Of a DNA stretch of 33,880 bases, positions 21,539-27,220 are shown one piece after another (the first letter of the stretch is position 1; each line of letters starts with the position of its first letter). The notes under the pieces were generated by a model. It did not search any database, was not told the DNA's origin, and saw only the letters and a list, made by a program, of their open reading frames with translations. This DNA comes from a virus. The position numbers and the translations under genes were made by a program. The stretch spans positions 1 to 33,880 of IMG/VR virus record IMGVR_UViG_3300048804_000058; one strand, 5' to 3'.

Positions 21539-21856
21539 TTATTTTTTCTGTCTTGCCAATTCCTTCTTTGTTTTTTTCTCCCACGGTGCTTTTGTCTGTA
21601 AAGAGCGAATCAACCGATCATTCGGTTGCGGTTCATCATCTTCCATATGAGGGCATTCAGGATTGCTATTCATTCCTTGACATTGCCCCATACAAGTTTC
21701 TGGTTTGCATTTTTCTTTTTTTGCTTCTTCTTCCAGAAATTCCTTCAACATTTTAGAAAATTTAGAAAATTCTTTGGAATGAACCAATGGATGTTTTTTT
21801 CCAGAATGAAGTTTCTTCAAAAAATTTTCGGCATCCTTACCATGCAATGTTGTCAT
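21539..21856 (-). CDS. Hypothetical Lys-rich protein with Cys cluster
   Basis: 105 aa. N-terminal helical region rich in Lys (FLKKLHSGKKHPLVHS, then MLKEFLEEEAKKEK), then CKPETCMGQCQGMNSNPEC, a cluster of four Cys that may bind metal, then a basic tail. AAGGAAAA after the CCA of tRNA-Thr(CGT) is the ribosome binding site. The stop is 1 nt from tRNA-Ile. No family recognised. Confidence 0.65.
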   Translation of the reverse strand: MTTLHGKDAENFLKKLHSGKKHPLVHSKEFSKFSKMLKEFLEEEAKKEKCKPETCMGQCQGMNSNPECPHMEDDEPQPNDRLIRSLQTKAPWEKKTKKELARQKK

Positions 21857-21866
21857 ATATTTTCCT

Positions 21867-21941
21867 TGGAGCCACCGAAGAGATTCGAACTCTCATGAAT
21901 TGGGTACGGACCAATCATTCTTCCTGTTGAATTACAGTGGC
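21867..21941 (-). tRNA. tRNA-Thr(CGT), C33
   Basis: Acceptor GCCACTG/CGGTGGC, discriminator T, CCA encoded. Stem ATTGG/CCAAT, loop TCCGTAC: anticodon CGT with C33. Its first 27 nt are also the end of the GGQ protein gene. Confidence 0.8.
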
Positions 21942-22295
21942 GTGTGTCCATTTTCCTTCTTGTTTTGTTTCTACTTTTATATATTTATCGTTTACCCATT
22001 TTTCAACTTCTGCAAGTAATTCTTTTTCTGTTTTATGAGTTGATAAATATTTTGATGCTTCCAATTTCAGCCACTTTTTGAATTTATCGGTATCAACCAA
22101 TCGTCTGAATGCATTCTTTCTATTTTGAAGTTGACTTCTCTCTTCTCTGCTTTCTCCTATTGCACCAGATTTTTCGTGAATTATTCTTACTCCACTTTCC
22201 ACCTTATTCTGGTTCTGCCCACCTTTGCCACCAGATCGAAAAGTTTGAATTTCAAAATCTTTTTTGGTTACAGAGAATAACAATTCTTTTTTCAT
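21915..22295 (-). CDS. GGQ-domain release-factor-like protein
   Basis: 126 aa from MKKELLFSVTKKDFEIQ; a longer open frame runs back through tRNA-Leu(CAA) and is rejected. Residues 19-40 (FRSGGKGGQNQNKVESGVRI) carry the GGQ peptidyl-tRNA hydrolysis motif (25-27) with the flanks of the RF-1 domain family, and GESREERSQLQNRKNAFRRL follows as in class I release factors. No codon-recognition domain is present, so it resembles ArfB-type rescue factors or RF-H-like proteins. The last residues and TGA lie in tRNA-Thr(CGT). The start follows the CCA of tRNA-Leu with no clear ribosome binding site. Confidence 0.85.
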   Translation of the reverse strand: MKKELLFSVTKKDFEIQTFRSGGKGGQNQNKVESGVRIIHEKSGAIGESREERSQLQNRKNAFRRLVDTDKFKKWLKLEASKYLSTHKTEKELLAEVEKWVNDKYIKVETKQEGKWTHATVIQQEE

Positions 22296-22303
22296 AATAT
22301 TTT

Positions 22304-22381
22304 TGGTGCGCCTGGGGGGATTCGAACCCCCAAAATCACGGGTTTGAGCCGTGCACCTATACCTGATTCGATCACAGGCGC
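22304..22381 (-). tRNA. tRNA with Leu(CAA) anticodon, short variable arm
   Basis: Acceptor GCGCCTG/CAGGCGC, discriminator A, CCA encoded. Stem CACGG/CCGTG, loop CTCAAAC, anticodon CAA. Variable region is only ATTTT, whereas bacterial leucine tRNAs have a long arm; the D stem is also short. Amino-acid identity is therefore uncertain. Confidence 0.8.
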
Positions 22382-22384
22382 ATA

Positions 22385-22585
22385 TTACCAACTATTCAAT
22401 TCAATTTCTGTGCGGTTGTTACATTTCGGGCATACGAAATTTACCTTAACCTCACCATGATTACCACATCTATCACAATCCTGGCTCATTCCTTGCCAGT
22501 GAAGATCATTCTTTTTTACTGCAACATTCTTGTTACAGTGCCCACAAAAAAATAAAAGATGTTTTAGTATACCTACATATCTCAT
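22385..22585 (-). CDS. Zinc-ribbon protein
   Basis: 66 aa from MRYVGILKHLLFF; AAGGAAAATGTT follows the CCA of tRNA-Leu(TAA) and sets the start. Three C-x2-C knuckles (CGHC, CDRC, CPKC) plus one further region could hold two zinc ions. Small multi-knuckle proteins of this kind are common in T4-like phages. Function unknown. Confidence 0.7.
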   Translation of the reverse strand: MRYVGILKHLLFFCGHCNKNVAVKKNDLHWQGMSQDCDRCGNHGEVKVNFVCPKCNNRTEIELNSW

Positions 22586-22597
22586 AACATTTTCCTT

Positions 22598-22674
22598 TGG
22601 TGCGAATGAAGGGATTCGAACCCTCACTTTACAGGGTTTAAGCCTGTTGACTCTACCAGTTGGCCCACATTCGC
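22598..22674 (-). tRNA. tRNA with Leu(TAA) anticodon, short variable arm
   Basis: Acceptor GCGAATG/CATTCGC, discriminator A, CCA encoded then AAAGGAA. Stem ACAGG/CCTGT, loop CTTAAAC, anticodon TAA. Variable region AAAGT (5 nt). The first 51 nt are also the end of the phosphatase reading frame. Confidence 0.8.
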
Positions 22675-23106
22675 ATTATCAACTTTCTTCAATGTAGAAT
22701 AAACCAGTTTATTGTATAACCTATAAGTAGCAAACCAAAATTTGATTTCCATTTTGTTTACTCTTACATTATATTTTTCTCCTATGAAAAATGCAACTCC
22801 TGCTGATCTTGAAATTCCTGCTGCGCAATGAACATATATTGTATTTACTCGATCATCCAGGTTGTGCAAAAAATGCACTATCTGCTTTGCATGATCCACA
22901 TTGAATATAGTATATTCAGTTACCAAATCAGGATGAGCATCAATATGCCTCTGATCTATATCGTGAAACCGCAATCTCAAGATTCTATTTCCCCAATCAG
23001 GCAAATCAACATCAGAGTTTTCGGAGATAGAAATCATAGCGGTGTCTTTTCTTACAACCGCCTTCTTCGCCATTTCCTCACCGAAGAAATATACTTGCTT
23101 GATCAT
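22624..23106 (-). CDS. Protein phosphatase, dual-specificity/PTP type
   Basis: 160 aa. The signature H93-C94-x5-R100-S (VHCAAGISRSAGVAFF) is the catalytic loop of Cys-based phosphatases, with an upstream IFNVDHAKQIVHFLH helix as in this family. No obvious general-acid loop can be pinned, though FHDIDQRHID is a candidate. Substrate may be phosphoprotein or RNA 5-prime phosphate. A second start (MAKKAV, after GGTGAGGAA) is possible. The last 17 residues (from DNANVGQ) are read through tRNA-Leu(TAA), so the natural end may once have been earlier. Driven by a consensus promoter at 23137-23165. Confidence 0.85.
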   Translation of the reverse strand: MIKQVYFFGEEMAKKAVVRKDTAMISISENSDVDLPDWGNRILRLRFHDIDQRHIDAHPDLVTEYTIFNVDHAKQIVHFLHNLDDRVNTIYVHCAAGISRSAGVAFFIGEKYNVRVNKMEIKFWFATYRLYNKLVYSTLKKVDNANVGQLVESTGLNPVK

Positions 23107-23125
23107 TTGATTCTCGTTTCCCTTA

Positions 23126-23183
23126 TTTCAGTCTTTATTATATCAAAAATCTGAAGACATGTCAAGAAAAATCTTTCATAATA
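23126..23183 (-). repeat. 58-bp promoter repeat, copy 1
   Basis: 56 of 58 bases match the copy at 28057-28114, including both promoter boxes, spacer ends and upstream A/T tract. Confidence 0.9.
23137..23165 (-). promoter_or_regulatory. Consensus sigma70 promoter (copy 1 of a duplicated promoter)
   Basis: Perfect TTGACA (23160-23165), 17-bp spacer, TATAAT (23137-23142). The surrounding 58 bp (23126-23183) recur with two mismatches at 28057-28114. An A/T-rich stretch before -35 may act as an UP element. Reads towards the phosphatase and on into the tRNA block. Confidence 0.9.
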
Positions 23184-23220
23184 ATGTCAACATCTTATAA
23201 CAAAAACCCCTTTTGGTTTA

Positions 23221-23295
23221 TGGTGGAGGAAGACGGATTCGAACCGCCCTCTCAACCTCTTCAGGGTCGCGCTAATCCTAATCAGCTATTCCTCC
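23221..23295 (-). tRNA. tRNA-Phe(GAA)
   Basis: Acceptor GGAGGAA/TTCCTCC, discriminator A, CCA encoded. Stem CGACC/GGTTG, loop CTGAAGA, anticodon GAA. Confidence 0.9.
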
Positions 23296-23304
23296 ACAAT
23301 TCCT

Positions 23305-23383
23305 TGGGGTGAGAGATGGGATTCGAACCCACGATATGCACGGGCCACAACCGTGCGCCTTCGACCGCTTGGCTACTCTCACC
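23305..23383 (-). tRNA. tRNA-His(GTG)
   Basis: Stem CACGG/CCGTG, loop TTGTGGC, anticodon GTG. The 8-bp acceptor GGTGAGAG/CTCTCACC includes the G-1:C73 pair needed by histidyl-tRNA synthetase; CCA encoded. Confidence 0.9.
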
Positions 23384-23388
23384 ATAAA

Positions 23389-23898
23389 CTATTTTTTTAT
23401 CAACTCGCAAATTTCATCCAATGATACTGGATAAAAATTCCAAACATCCACCCCTACATTGACTGCGTTTTGCACCATCTTGAATAAATCATGAATATGG
23501 GCGCATAAAAATATTTTTGTTCTATCCAGGCAACTTGCAGCAGGATCATGAACCAAAACAAAATCGCCTTTGAATGTATTTATTTCCAATGCTGTATGCA
23601 CAGTACGAAATCCCATATTTACATAGGTGAAAGGTTTGAGGGCATCGTGATTGCCCAAAATCAATATTTTGGTCCCATTCATTTTGCTGATATATCTTTC
23701 AATATCGTGGTCTCTTTTGCTGAGGGAAATATCACCAACAATATAAATGGTATCTTCCTTTTTTACCCGTTCATTATGCCTTCTGACAATCTCACGATTC
23801 ATTTCGTGTATATCTTTGAACGGCCGGTTACAGTAGTGGATTATTCCACCCCTTTCGTTCATATGATCAAAATGATAATCTGCTGAGAAATAATACAT
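23389..23898 (-). CDS. Calcineurin-like metallophosphoesterase
   Basis: 169 aa. The metal-binding motifs appear in order: D7-x-H9 (YFSADYHFDH), G55-D56, G-N-H-D (82-85), a later LVHDP, and A-H-I-H (133-136). Short phage enzymes of this layout hydrolyse phosphodiesters, often 2,3-cyclic phosphates or small molecules; the substrate cannot be read here. A tRNA-block location makes RNA-end processing an attractive but unproven idea. 11 nt upstream is the CCA of tRNA-Arg(ACG). Confidence 0.9.
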   Translation of the reverse strand: MYYFSADYHFDHMNERGGIIHYCNRPFKDIHEMNREIVRRHNERVKKEDTIYIVGDISLSKRDHDIERYISKMNGTKILILGNHDALKPFTYVNMGFRTVHTALEINTFKGDFVLVHDPAASCLDRTKIFLCAHIHDLFKMVQNAVNVGVDVWNFYPVSLDEICELIKK

Positions 23899-23909
23899 AT
23901 AAACCTTTC

Positions 23910-23986
23910 TGGCACCCCTGGCAGGATTCGAACCCGCAATGCTTCGTCCGTAGCGAAGTGTGATAATTCCGTTTCACTACAGGGGC
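23910..23986 (-). tRNA. tRNA-Arg(ACG)
   Basis: Acceptor GCCCCTG/CAGGGGT, discriminator G, CCA encoded. Stem CTTCG/CGAAG, loop CTACGGA, anticodon ACG. Overlaps the end of 23977-24159. Confidence 0.9.
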
Positions 23987-24159
23987 AATCTTTTCATTCC
24001 AAGATCATCCATAACCCAAAACCAAATTTCAGGTTCTTTATAGGCATATTCTGAAAAATATTCTTCTGGCTGTCTACCATAAATATTTACAAACATTTCT
24101 CTTTTATTTTGCCTATCTATTATGGTTATGCAATTTTCCCTGGATTTTATCCTTTTCAT
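23977..24159 (-). CDS. Small hypothetical protein
   Basis: 60 aa, starting MKRIKSRENCITIIDRQNK, then aromatic-rich YFSEYAYKEPEIWFWVMD. It is coupled to 24156-24626 by an ATGA overlap and its TAG is inside tRNA-Arg(ACG). No family recognised. Confidence 0.6.
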   Translation of the reverse strand: MKRIKSRENCITIIDRQNKREMFVNIYGRQPEEYFSEYAYKEPEIWFWVMDDLGMKRLPL

Positions 24160-24626
24160 TTTATAATCAAATCATCTTCAACAACATATCGTGGTGAAAG
24201 AGGATCGGTTTCTTCTTCTTTCTTTTTCTTATCGTCTTCTTCTTTCTCTTCCGAAGGATTATCAGGACTATCACCTTCTGCTGGCGTCATCCAATTATTA
24301 TCCGCTCCTTCCTGTGTTTCTGGTATCTCTTCTTCCTCTTCTTCTGTTTCTACAGTCTCACCATCTGCATCTATATCTTTCCCTTCTTTTCCTGCATTGT
24401 TTGCTTCTTCCAGACAAGCATGACACGGTTTTATTGCGATACCGCCATTTTCGCTCTCATCTACTTCCAAATCCGCATTGCATTTATCGCAATAATACAT
24501 CTTCTCTGTAGTGCATTCGGTGCATAAGTCAACCCAAATACACATATCACCCCCATTATCGGGTTTCATTTCAGCATCCAATGATGTTCCGCATTTATTA
24601 CAATACAACTCAAATTCCAAAGACAT
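24156..24626 (-). CDS. Double zinc-finger protein with acidic tail
   Basis: 156 aa. Two similar C4 units, YCNKCGTSLDAEM ... CTEC (residues 8-40) and YYCDKCNADLEVDE ... CHACLEEANNAG (44-80), match the single unit at 17777-17968. The remaining ~75 residues are strongly acidic (EEEEEEIPETQEGADNN, then EEKEEDDKKKKEEET). Acidic tails can mimic nucleic acid or bind basic proteins; that role is inferred. A TTTACA-N17-TATAAT promoter lies upstream. Confidence 0.7.
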   Translation of the reverse strand: MSLEFELYCNKCGTSLDAEMKPDNGGDMCIWVDLCTECTTEKMYYCDKCNADLEVDESENGGIAIKPCHACLEEANNAGKEGKDIDADGETVETEEEEEEIPETQEGADNNWMTPAEGDSPDNPSEEKEEDDKKKKEEETDPLSPRYVVEDDLIIK

Positions 24627-24661
24627 TTTGTATTCTCCTTTATATAGGATTTTCTATTTGT

Positions 24662-24690
24662 ATTATAACACAAATTGAACGAATTGTAAA
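24662..24690 (-). promoter_or_regulatory. Sigma70-type promoter
   Basis: TTTACA (24685-24690), 17-bp spacer, TATAAT (24662-24667), reading towards 24626. Confidence 0.75.
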
Positions 24691-24697
24691 TATAAAA

Positions 24698-24772
24698 TGG
24701 TGTCCCTGGAGGGAATCCAACCCTCATCAATTCTTTAGGGGAGAATTATCCTATGCGTTGAACGACAGGGGC
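24698..24772 (-). tRNA. tRNA-Arg(CCT), C33, degenerate
   Basis: Acceptor GCCCCTG/CAGGGAC with a C-A mismatch, discriminator A, CCA encoded. Stem ATTCT/AGAAT, loop CCCCTAA, anticodon CCT with C33. T loop TTGGATT deviates from TTCGAAT. May be decaying. Confidence 0.65.
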
Positions 24773-24779
24773 AAAAATA

Positions 24780-24855
24780 TGGTAGGGCCAGAAGGATTCG
24801 AACCTTCAAAAAAAGTTTAGAGGACTTTTGTGATAATCCATTTCACTATGGCCCC
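24780..24855 (-). tRNA. tRNA-Arg(TCT), C33
   Basis: Acceptor GGGGCCA/TGGCCCT, discriminator A, CCA encoded. Stem AAAGT/ACTTT, loop CCTCTAA, anticodon TCT with C33. Reads AGA/AGG codons. Confidence 0.85.
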
Positions 24856-24864
24856 AGAAATTTC

Positions 24865-24940
24865 TGGCTGAGAGGGGTGGGATCGAACCACCAACCTTTC
24901 GGGTCAAAGCCGAATGTCCTGCCAGTTGAACGACCTCTCA
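24865..24940 (-). tRNA. tRNA-Gln(TTG)
   Basis: Acceptor TGAGAGG/CCTCTCA, discriminator G, CCA encoded. Stem TTCGG/CCGAA, loop CTTTGAC, anticodon TTG. Confidence 0.9.
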
Positions 24941-24947
24941 ATAAATT

Positions 24948-25024
24948 TGGTAGCCATGGAGAGATTCGAACTCTCAAAAGACTGCTTCTAAGGCAGTTCC
25001 CTTTGCCAGTTAGGGTACACGGCC
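24948..25024 (-). tRNA. tRNA with Leu(TAG) anticodon, short variable arm
   Basis: Acceptor GGCCGTG/CATGGCT, discriminator A, CCA encoded. Stem ACTGC/GCAGT, loop CTTAGAA, anticodon TAG. Variable region CTTTT, short like the two other leucine-anticodon tRNAs here. Confidence 0.8.
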
Positions 25025-25031
25025 AAAACTT

Positions 25032-25292
25032 TTATATAAGTATTTTTATTTCAACTTTTTCCAAGCCGAAATATTCTTTGAACTCTTTCATAAAGGTTTT
25101 AAGATGAACATGAAGAAGTTCTTTTCCTTTCGGATCATGTTCAACATCAGGACACCATGGAAGAGAAATTTGAATATGCGGTTCTTCCATATCTATTGCC
25201 TTTTGTAATGCTTCCATTGCTTCCCGAATTTTTTCATCCTTTGACTTCTTCATCTTTTTCTTCGGAGTTTCTACTACCATTTTACCTATCAT
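25032..25292 (-). CDS. Hypothetical protein
   Basis: 86 aa. Lys-rich N-terminus (KKKMKKSKDEKIREAMEAL), then PHIQISLPWCPDVEHD and a helix (LKTFMKEFKEYFG). AAAGGAAAAT precedes the ATG. The sequence ends 7 nt before tRNA-Leu(TAG). No family recognised. Confidence 0.6.
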   Translation of the reverse strand: MIGKMVVETPKKKMKKSKDEKIREAMEALQKAIDMEEPHIQISLPWCPDVEHDPKGKELLHVHLKTFMKEFKEYFGLEKVEIKILI

Positions 25293-25304
25293 ACATTTTC
25301 CTTT

Positions 25305-25496
25305 CTATAATAGAACCAAACAGCCTTCAGGAAATATTACAGCCAAATGATTAGGAATTGGTTCATCAAGAAGAATTATATAAAAGTCAATAATATTTTC
25401 GGTTGCCTTTCCTAAATTCTTTCCTGTATGACCATCAATATCGGTTCCTGTATTTTTTATTTCAACCCTATCATTTACCTTCAAATTTAATTTCAT
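25305..25496 (-). CDS. Small SH3-like barrel protein
   Basis: 63 aa, almost all beta-strand: MKLNLKVNDRVEIKNTG, GHTGKNLGKATE, NIIDFYIILLDEP, AVIFPEGCLVLL. The pattern (x-GD/ND-x-V-x-I at the start, a Gly-rich turn, final strand) is that of an SH3-like barrel as in KOW-type or small phage proteins. AAGAG after the CCA of tRNA-Glu(CTC) is the ribosome binding site. Function unknown. Confidence 0.65.
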   Translation of the reverse strand: MKLNLKVNDRVEIKNTGTDIDGHTGKNLGKATENIIDFYIILLDEPIPNHLAVIFPEGCLVLL

Positions 25497-25507
25497 AATT
25501 TTCTCTT

Positions 25508-25581
25508 TGGTAGAGCATATCAGAATCGAACTGATGCTTTTCGGCTGAGAACCGAAGATTCTTCCATTAAACTAATGCTCC
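25508..25581 (-). tRNA. tRNA-Glu(CTC)
   Basis: Acceptor GGAGCAT/ATGCTCT, discriminator A, CCA encoded. Stem TTCGG/CCGAA, loop TTCTCAG, anticodon CTC. Confidence 0.85.
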
Positions 25582-25589
25582 AAAATTTT

Positions 25590-25667
25590 TGGTGGGACCA
25601 GCGGGAATCGAACCCACGTATTCACAGGTTAAAAGCCTGTTGCAATGCCAACATTTGCTATGATCCC
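25590..25667 (-). tRNA. tRNA-Lys(TTT)
   Basis: Acceptor GGGATCA/TGGTCCC, discriminator A, CCA encoded. Stem ACAGG/CCTGT, loop CTTTTAA, anticodon TTT. Confidence 0.9.
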
Positions 25668-25674
25668 AAAGGTG

Positions 25675-25774
25675 TTTCCATCTTGGATAGAGTACCCTAC
25701 GGTGTTAAGCCTGTGTTCAGCTAGGCCCCGATACTATCTCTATTACTCGGTACTGACATACCGCAAGATGGAAA
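25675..25774 (-). ncRNA. Structured ~100-nt RNA closed by 11-bp stem
   Basis: Ends pair perfectly (TTTCCATCTTG with CAAGATGGAAA). Just inside, on the transcribed strand, is a CGGTA-TGTCAG-TACCG hairpin, followed by further short complementary pieces (GCCT/AGGC). It has no T arm, anticodon arm or reading frame and fills the space between tRNA-Ile(GAT) and tRNA-Lys(TTT). Comparable small stable RNAs occur in the T4 tRNA operon. Function unknown. Confidence 0.65.
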
Positions 25775-25777
25775 TTT

Positions 25778-25852
25778 TGGTAGTCCCATCCAGATTTGAA
25801 CTGAAGTCCATCGCTCATCAGGCGATTGCACTCCCAATTGTGCTATGGGACC
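25778..25852 (-). tRNA. tRNA-Ile(GAT)
   Basis: Acceptor GGTCCCA/TGGGACT, discriminator A, CCA encoded. Stem ATCGC/GCGAT, loop CTGATGA, anticodon GAT. Confidence 0.9.
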
Positions 25853-25859
25853 AAATTTT

Positions 25860-25933
25860 TGGTAGCCCCAGTCGGATTTGAACCGGCGTTTCAAGATTGA
25901 AGGTCTTGCTACCTACCATTAGTAGATGGGGCC
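25860..25933 (-). tRNA. tRNA-Glu(TTC), C33
   Basis: Acceptor GGCCCCA/TGGGGCT, discriminator A, CCA encoded. Stem CAAGA/TCTTG, loop CCTTCAA, anticodon TTC with C33. Confidence 0.85.
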
Positions 25934-25942
25934 AAATATTTT

Positions 25943-26020
25943 TGGTCGGGGTGAAAGGAATTGAACCTTCATATACTCGGTCCCAGGCCGAGTGGGCTGC
26001 CAGTTTACCCGCACACCCCG
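25943..26020 (-). tRNA. tRNA-Pro(TGG), C33
   Basis: Acceptor CGGGGTG/CACCCCG, discriminator A, CCA encoded. Stem CTCGG/CCGAG, loop CCTGGGA, anticodon TGG with C33 where bacterial tRNA-Pro normally has T. Confidence 0.85.
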
Positions 26021-26027
26021 AAATTTT

Positions 26028-26312
26028 TTATCCTTCTATTGCTTTCCTAATCTCTCTATCGCATTTTGCAATAAATTCATTTGCAGATTTTTTAAAAGCA
26101 TCTTCCATCTGATCAATTATCTGTTGCTGTCTTTGGTATCCCTCCCAATATCCTTTAATATACTCTTTGGTAAAAACAGATTTACAATTCAGACAATGAA
26201 CCTTTTCTAATGATTCATGAATCTTACCATAAGAACCATAAGGTTCATGAATTTCTTCTAATGTTTTAGCGCAATTCGGGCATTGACTATAAATGCTATC
26301 TTCATCAATCAT
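26028..26312 (-). CDS. Zinc-ribbon protein with helical tail
   Basis: 94 aa. C-x2-C (CPNC) near residue 11 and C-x2-C (CLNC) near residue 40 form a ribbon; residues ~48-94 form a long helix (YWEGYQRQQQIIDQMEDAFK). Overlaps 26305-26493 by 8 nt and ends 7 nt before tRNA-Pro. The helix could be a dimerisation or partner-binding element. Function unknown. Confidence 0.7.
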   Translation of the reverse strand: MIDEDSIYSQCPNCAKTLEEIHEPYGSYGKIHESLEKVHCLNCKSVFTKEYIKGYWEGYQRQQQIIDQMEDAFKKSANEFIAKCDREIRKAIEG

Positions 26313-26493
26313 CTTTATTTTCCTTTATTTCACCACACTCTTCCAAAATGCGAAAACTATCCATCCAAACAGTATCAATCAATCTCATTGCTGTTACCAT
26401 ATCTTTGACACCACTGATAGTATTAGGGTTTGCTGTTATCGTACAAATATGATGAATATGTCTTATCAATTCTGCTTTTGTTGGTTTTCTCAT
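26305..26493 (-). CDS. Small helical protein
   Basis: 62 aa, starting MRKPTKAELIRHIHHICTIT, with AAGGGTGT as ribosome binding site. The first gene after tRNA-Asp. Mostly helical; no motif recognised. Confidence 0.6.
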   Translation of the reverse strand: MRKPTKAELIRHIHHICTITANPNTISGVKDMVTAMRLIDTVWMDSFRILEECGEIKENKDD

Positions 26494-26526
26494 TTTACAC
26501 CCTTTCTCATCAATCTTATTTCTTTA

Positions 26527-26602
26527 TGGCGATGCCAACGGGATTCGAACCCGCATCTTCTTCCGTGACAGGGAAGTATTTTTCCGGTTAAACTATAGCA
26601 CC
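26527..26602 (-). tRNA. tRNA-Asp(GTC)
   Basis: Acceptor GGTGCTA/TGGCATC (one G-T and one T-G pair), discriminator G, CCA encoded. Stem CTTCC/GGAAG, loop CTGTCAC, anticodon GTC. Confidence 0.9.
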
Positions 26603-26639
26603 ATTATCTTTTAAGAAATTTTAACATCGGTTTCCTTTC

Positions 26640-26714
26640 TGGTGGAGGCGGAGGGATTTGAACCCTCAAAAATGCGGTGCAAGCGCATTATGATCCCAGT
26701 TTCATCACGCCCCC
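26640..26714 (-). tRNA. tRNA-Ala(TGC)
   Basis: Acceptor GGGGGCG/CGCCTCC, discriminator A, CCA encoded. Stem ATGCG/CGCAT, loop CTTGCAC, anticodon TGC. Confidence 0.9.
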
Positions 26715-26726
26715 AAATTCAATTTT

Positions 26727-26791
26727 ATTTGAGAGTTGTCTGTCTCTCTATGGACTTTGAGCACATCTCATATTCTGAGCAACCCTCAAAT
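26727..26791 (-). ncRNA. Structured 65-nt RNA closed by 12-bp stem
   Basis: ATTTGAGGGTTG pairs with CAACTCTCAAAT (11 Watson-Crick pairs and one G-U). Immediately inside is a CTCA-GAATA-TGAG hairpin, the same arrangement as in the RNA at 25675-25774. No tRNA arms and no reading frame. Located between tRNA-Tyr and tRNA-Ala. Confidence 0.6.
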
Positions 26792-26801
26792 TTTTCATAT
26801 C

Positions 26802-26885
26802 TGGTGAGGAAGAGAGGAATCGAACCTCTATGCTTTCGCAAGTGGGTTACGGCCACTGGGACTCACCACGCTGTCCGACTTCCCC
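26802..26885 (-). tRNA. tRNA-Tyr(GTA), C33
   Basis: Acceptor GGGGAAG/CTTCCTC, discriminator A, CCA encoded. Stem AGTGG/CCACT, loop CCGTAAC, anticodon GTA with C33. Long variable arm TGC-GAAA-GCA, as in bacterial tRNA-Tyr. Confidence 0.85.
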
Positions 26886-26893
26886 AAAATTTT

Positions 26894-26967
26894 TGGCTCC
26901 GATGGAGGGACTCGAACCCCCAAAAATTGGTTAACAGCCAATCGTGATGCCATTTCACTACATCGGA
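26894..26967 (-). tRNA. tRNA-Asn(GTT)
   Basis: Acceptor TCCGATG/CATCGGA, discriminator G, CCA encoded. Stem ATTGG/CCAAT, loop CTGTTAA, anticodon GTT. Confidence 0.9.
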
Positions 26968-26977
26968 AAAAATGTTG

Positions 26978-27097
26978 TAAGGGAAAGAAGCAACGGGAAT
27001 TGAACCCTGTTCGCTCTCTCTTTCGGGAGAGTAAGAAATGCCGAGCTAAGTTTTGCGCAAAACCGCCACGCTTCCTACCTTGTTTACTTTCCCCTAA
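26978..27097 (-). ncRNA. 120-nt tRNA-like RNA without usable anticodon or CCA
   Basis: Ends pair as TTAGGGGAAAG with CTTTCCCTTA (one bulge). It has a good T arm (CAGGG-TTCAATT-CCCGT) and a long CTCTC-CCGAAAG-type hairpin, but where an anticodon arm should be there is the palindrome GTTTTGCGCAAAAC, which cannot form a 7-nt loop. No CCA. Either a strongly altered tRNA or a tRNA-derived structured RNA. Confidence 0.55.
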
Positions 27098-27101
27098 CTC
27101 T

Positions 27102-27176
27102 TGGAGCCGATGGAGGGAATCGAACCCCCAACTTACTGCTTACAAGACAGTTGTTCTTCCGTTGAACTACATCGGC
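27102..27176 (-). tRNA. tRNA-Thr(TGT)
   Basis: Acceptor GCCGATG/CATCGGC, discriminator T, CCA encoded. Stem ACTGT/GCAGT, loop CTTGTAA, anticodon TGT. Confidence 0.9.
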
Positions 27177-27220
27177 AAAAACATCAAGCGTTTAGAATCC
27201 ATCCTATCCATGCTTATTAA

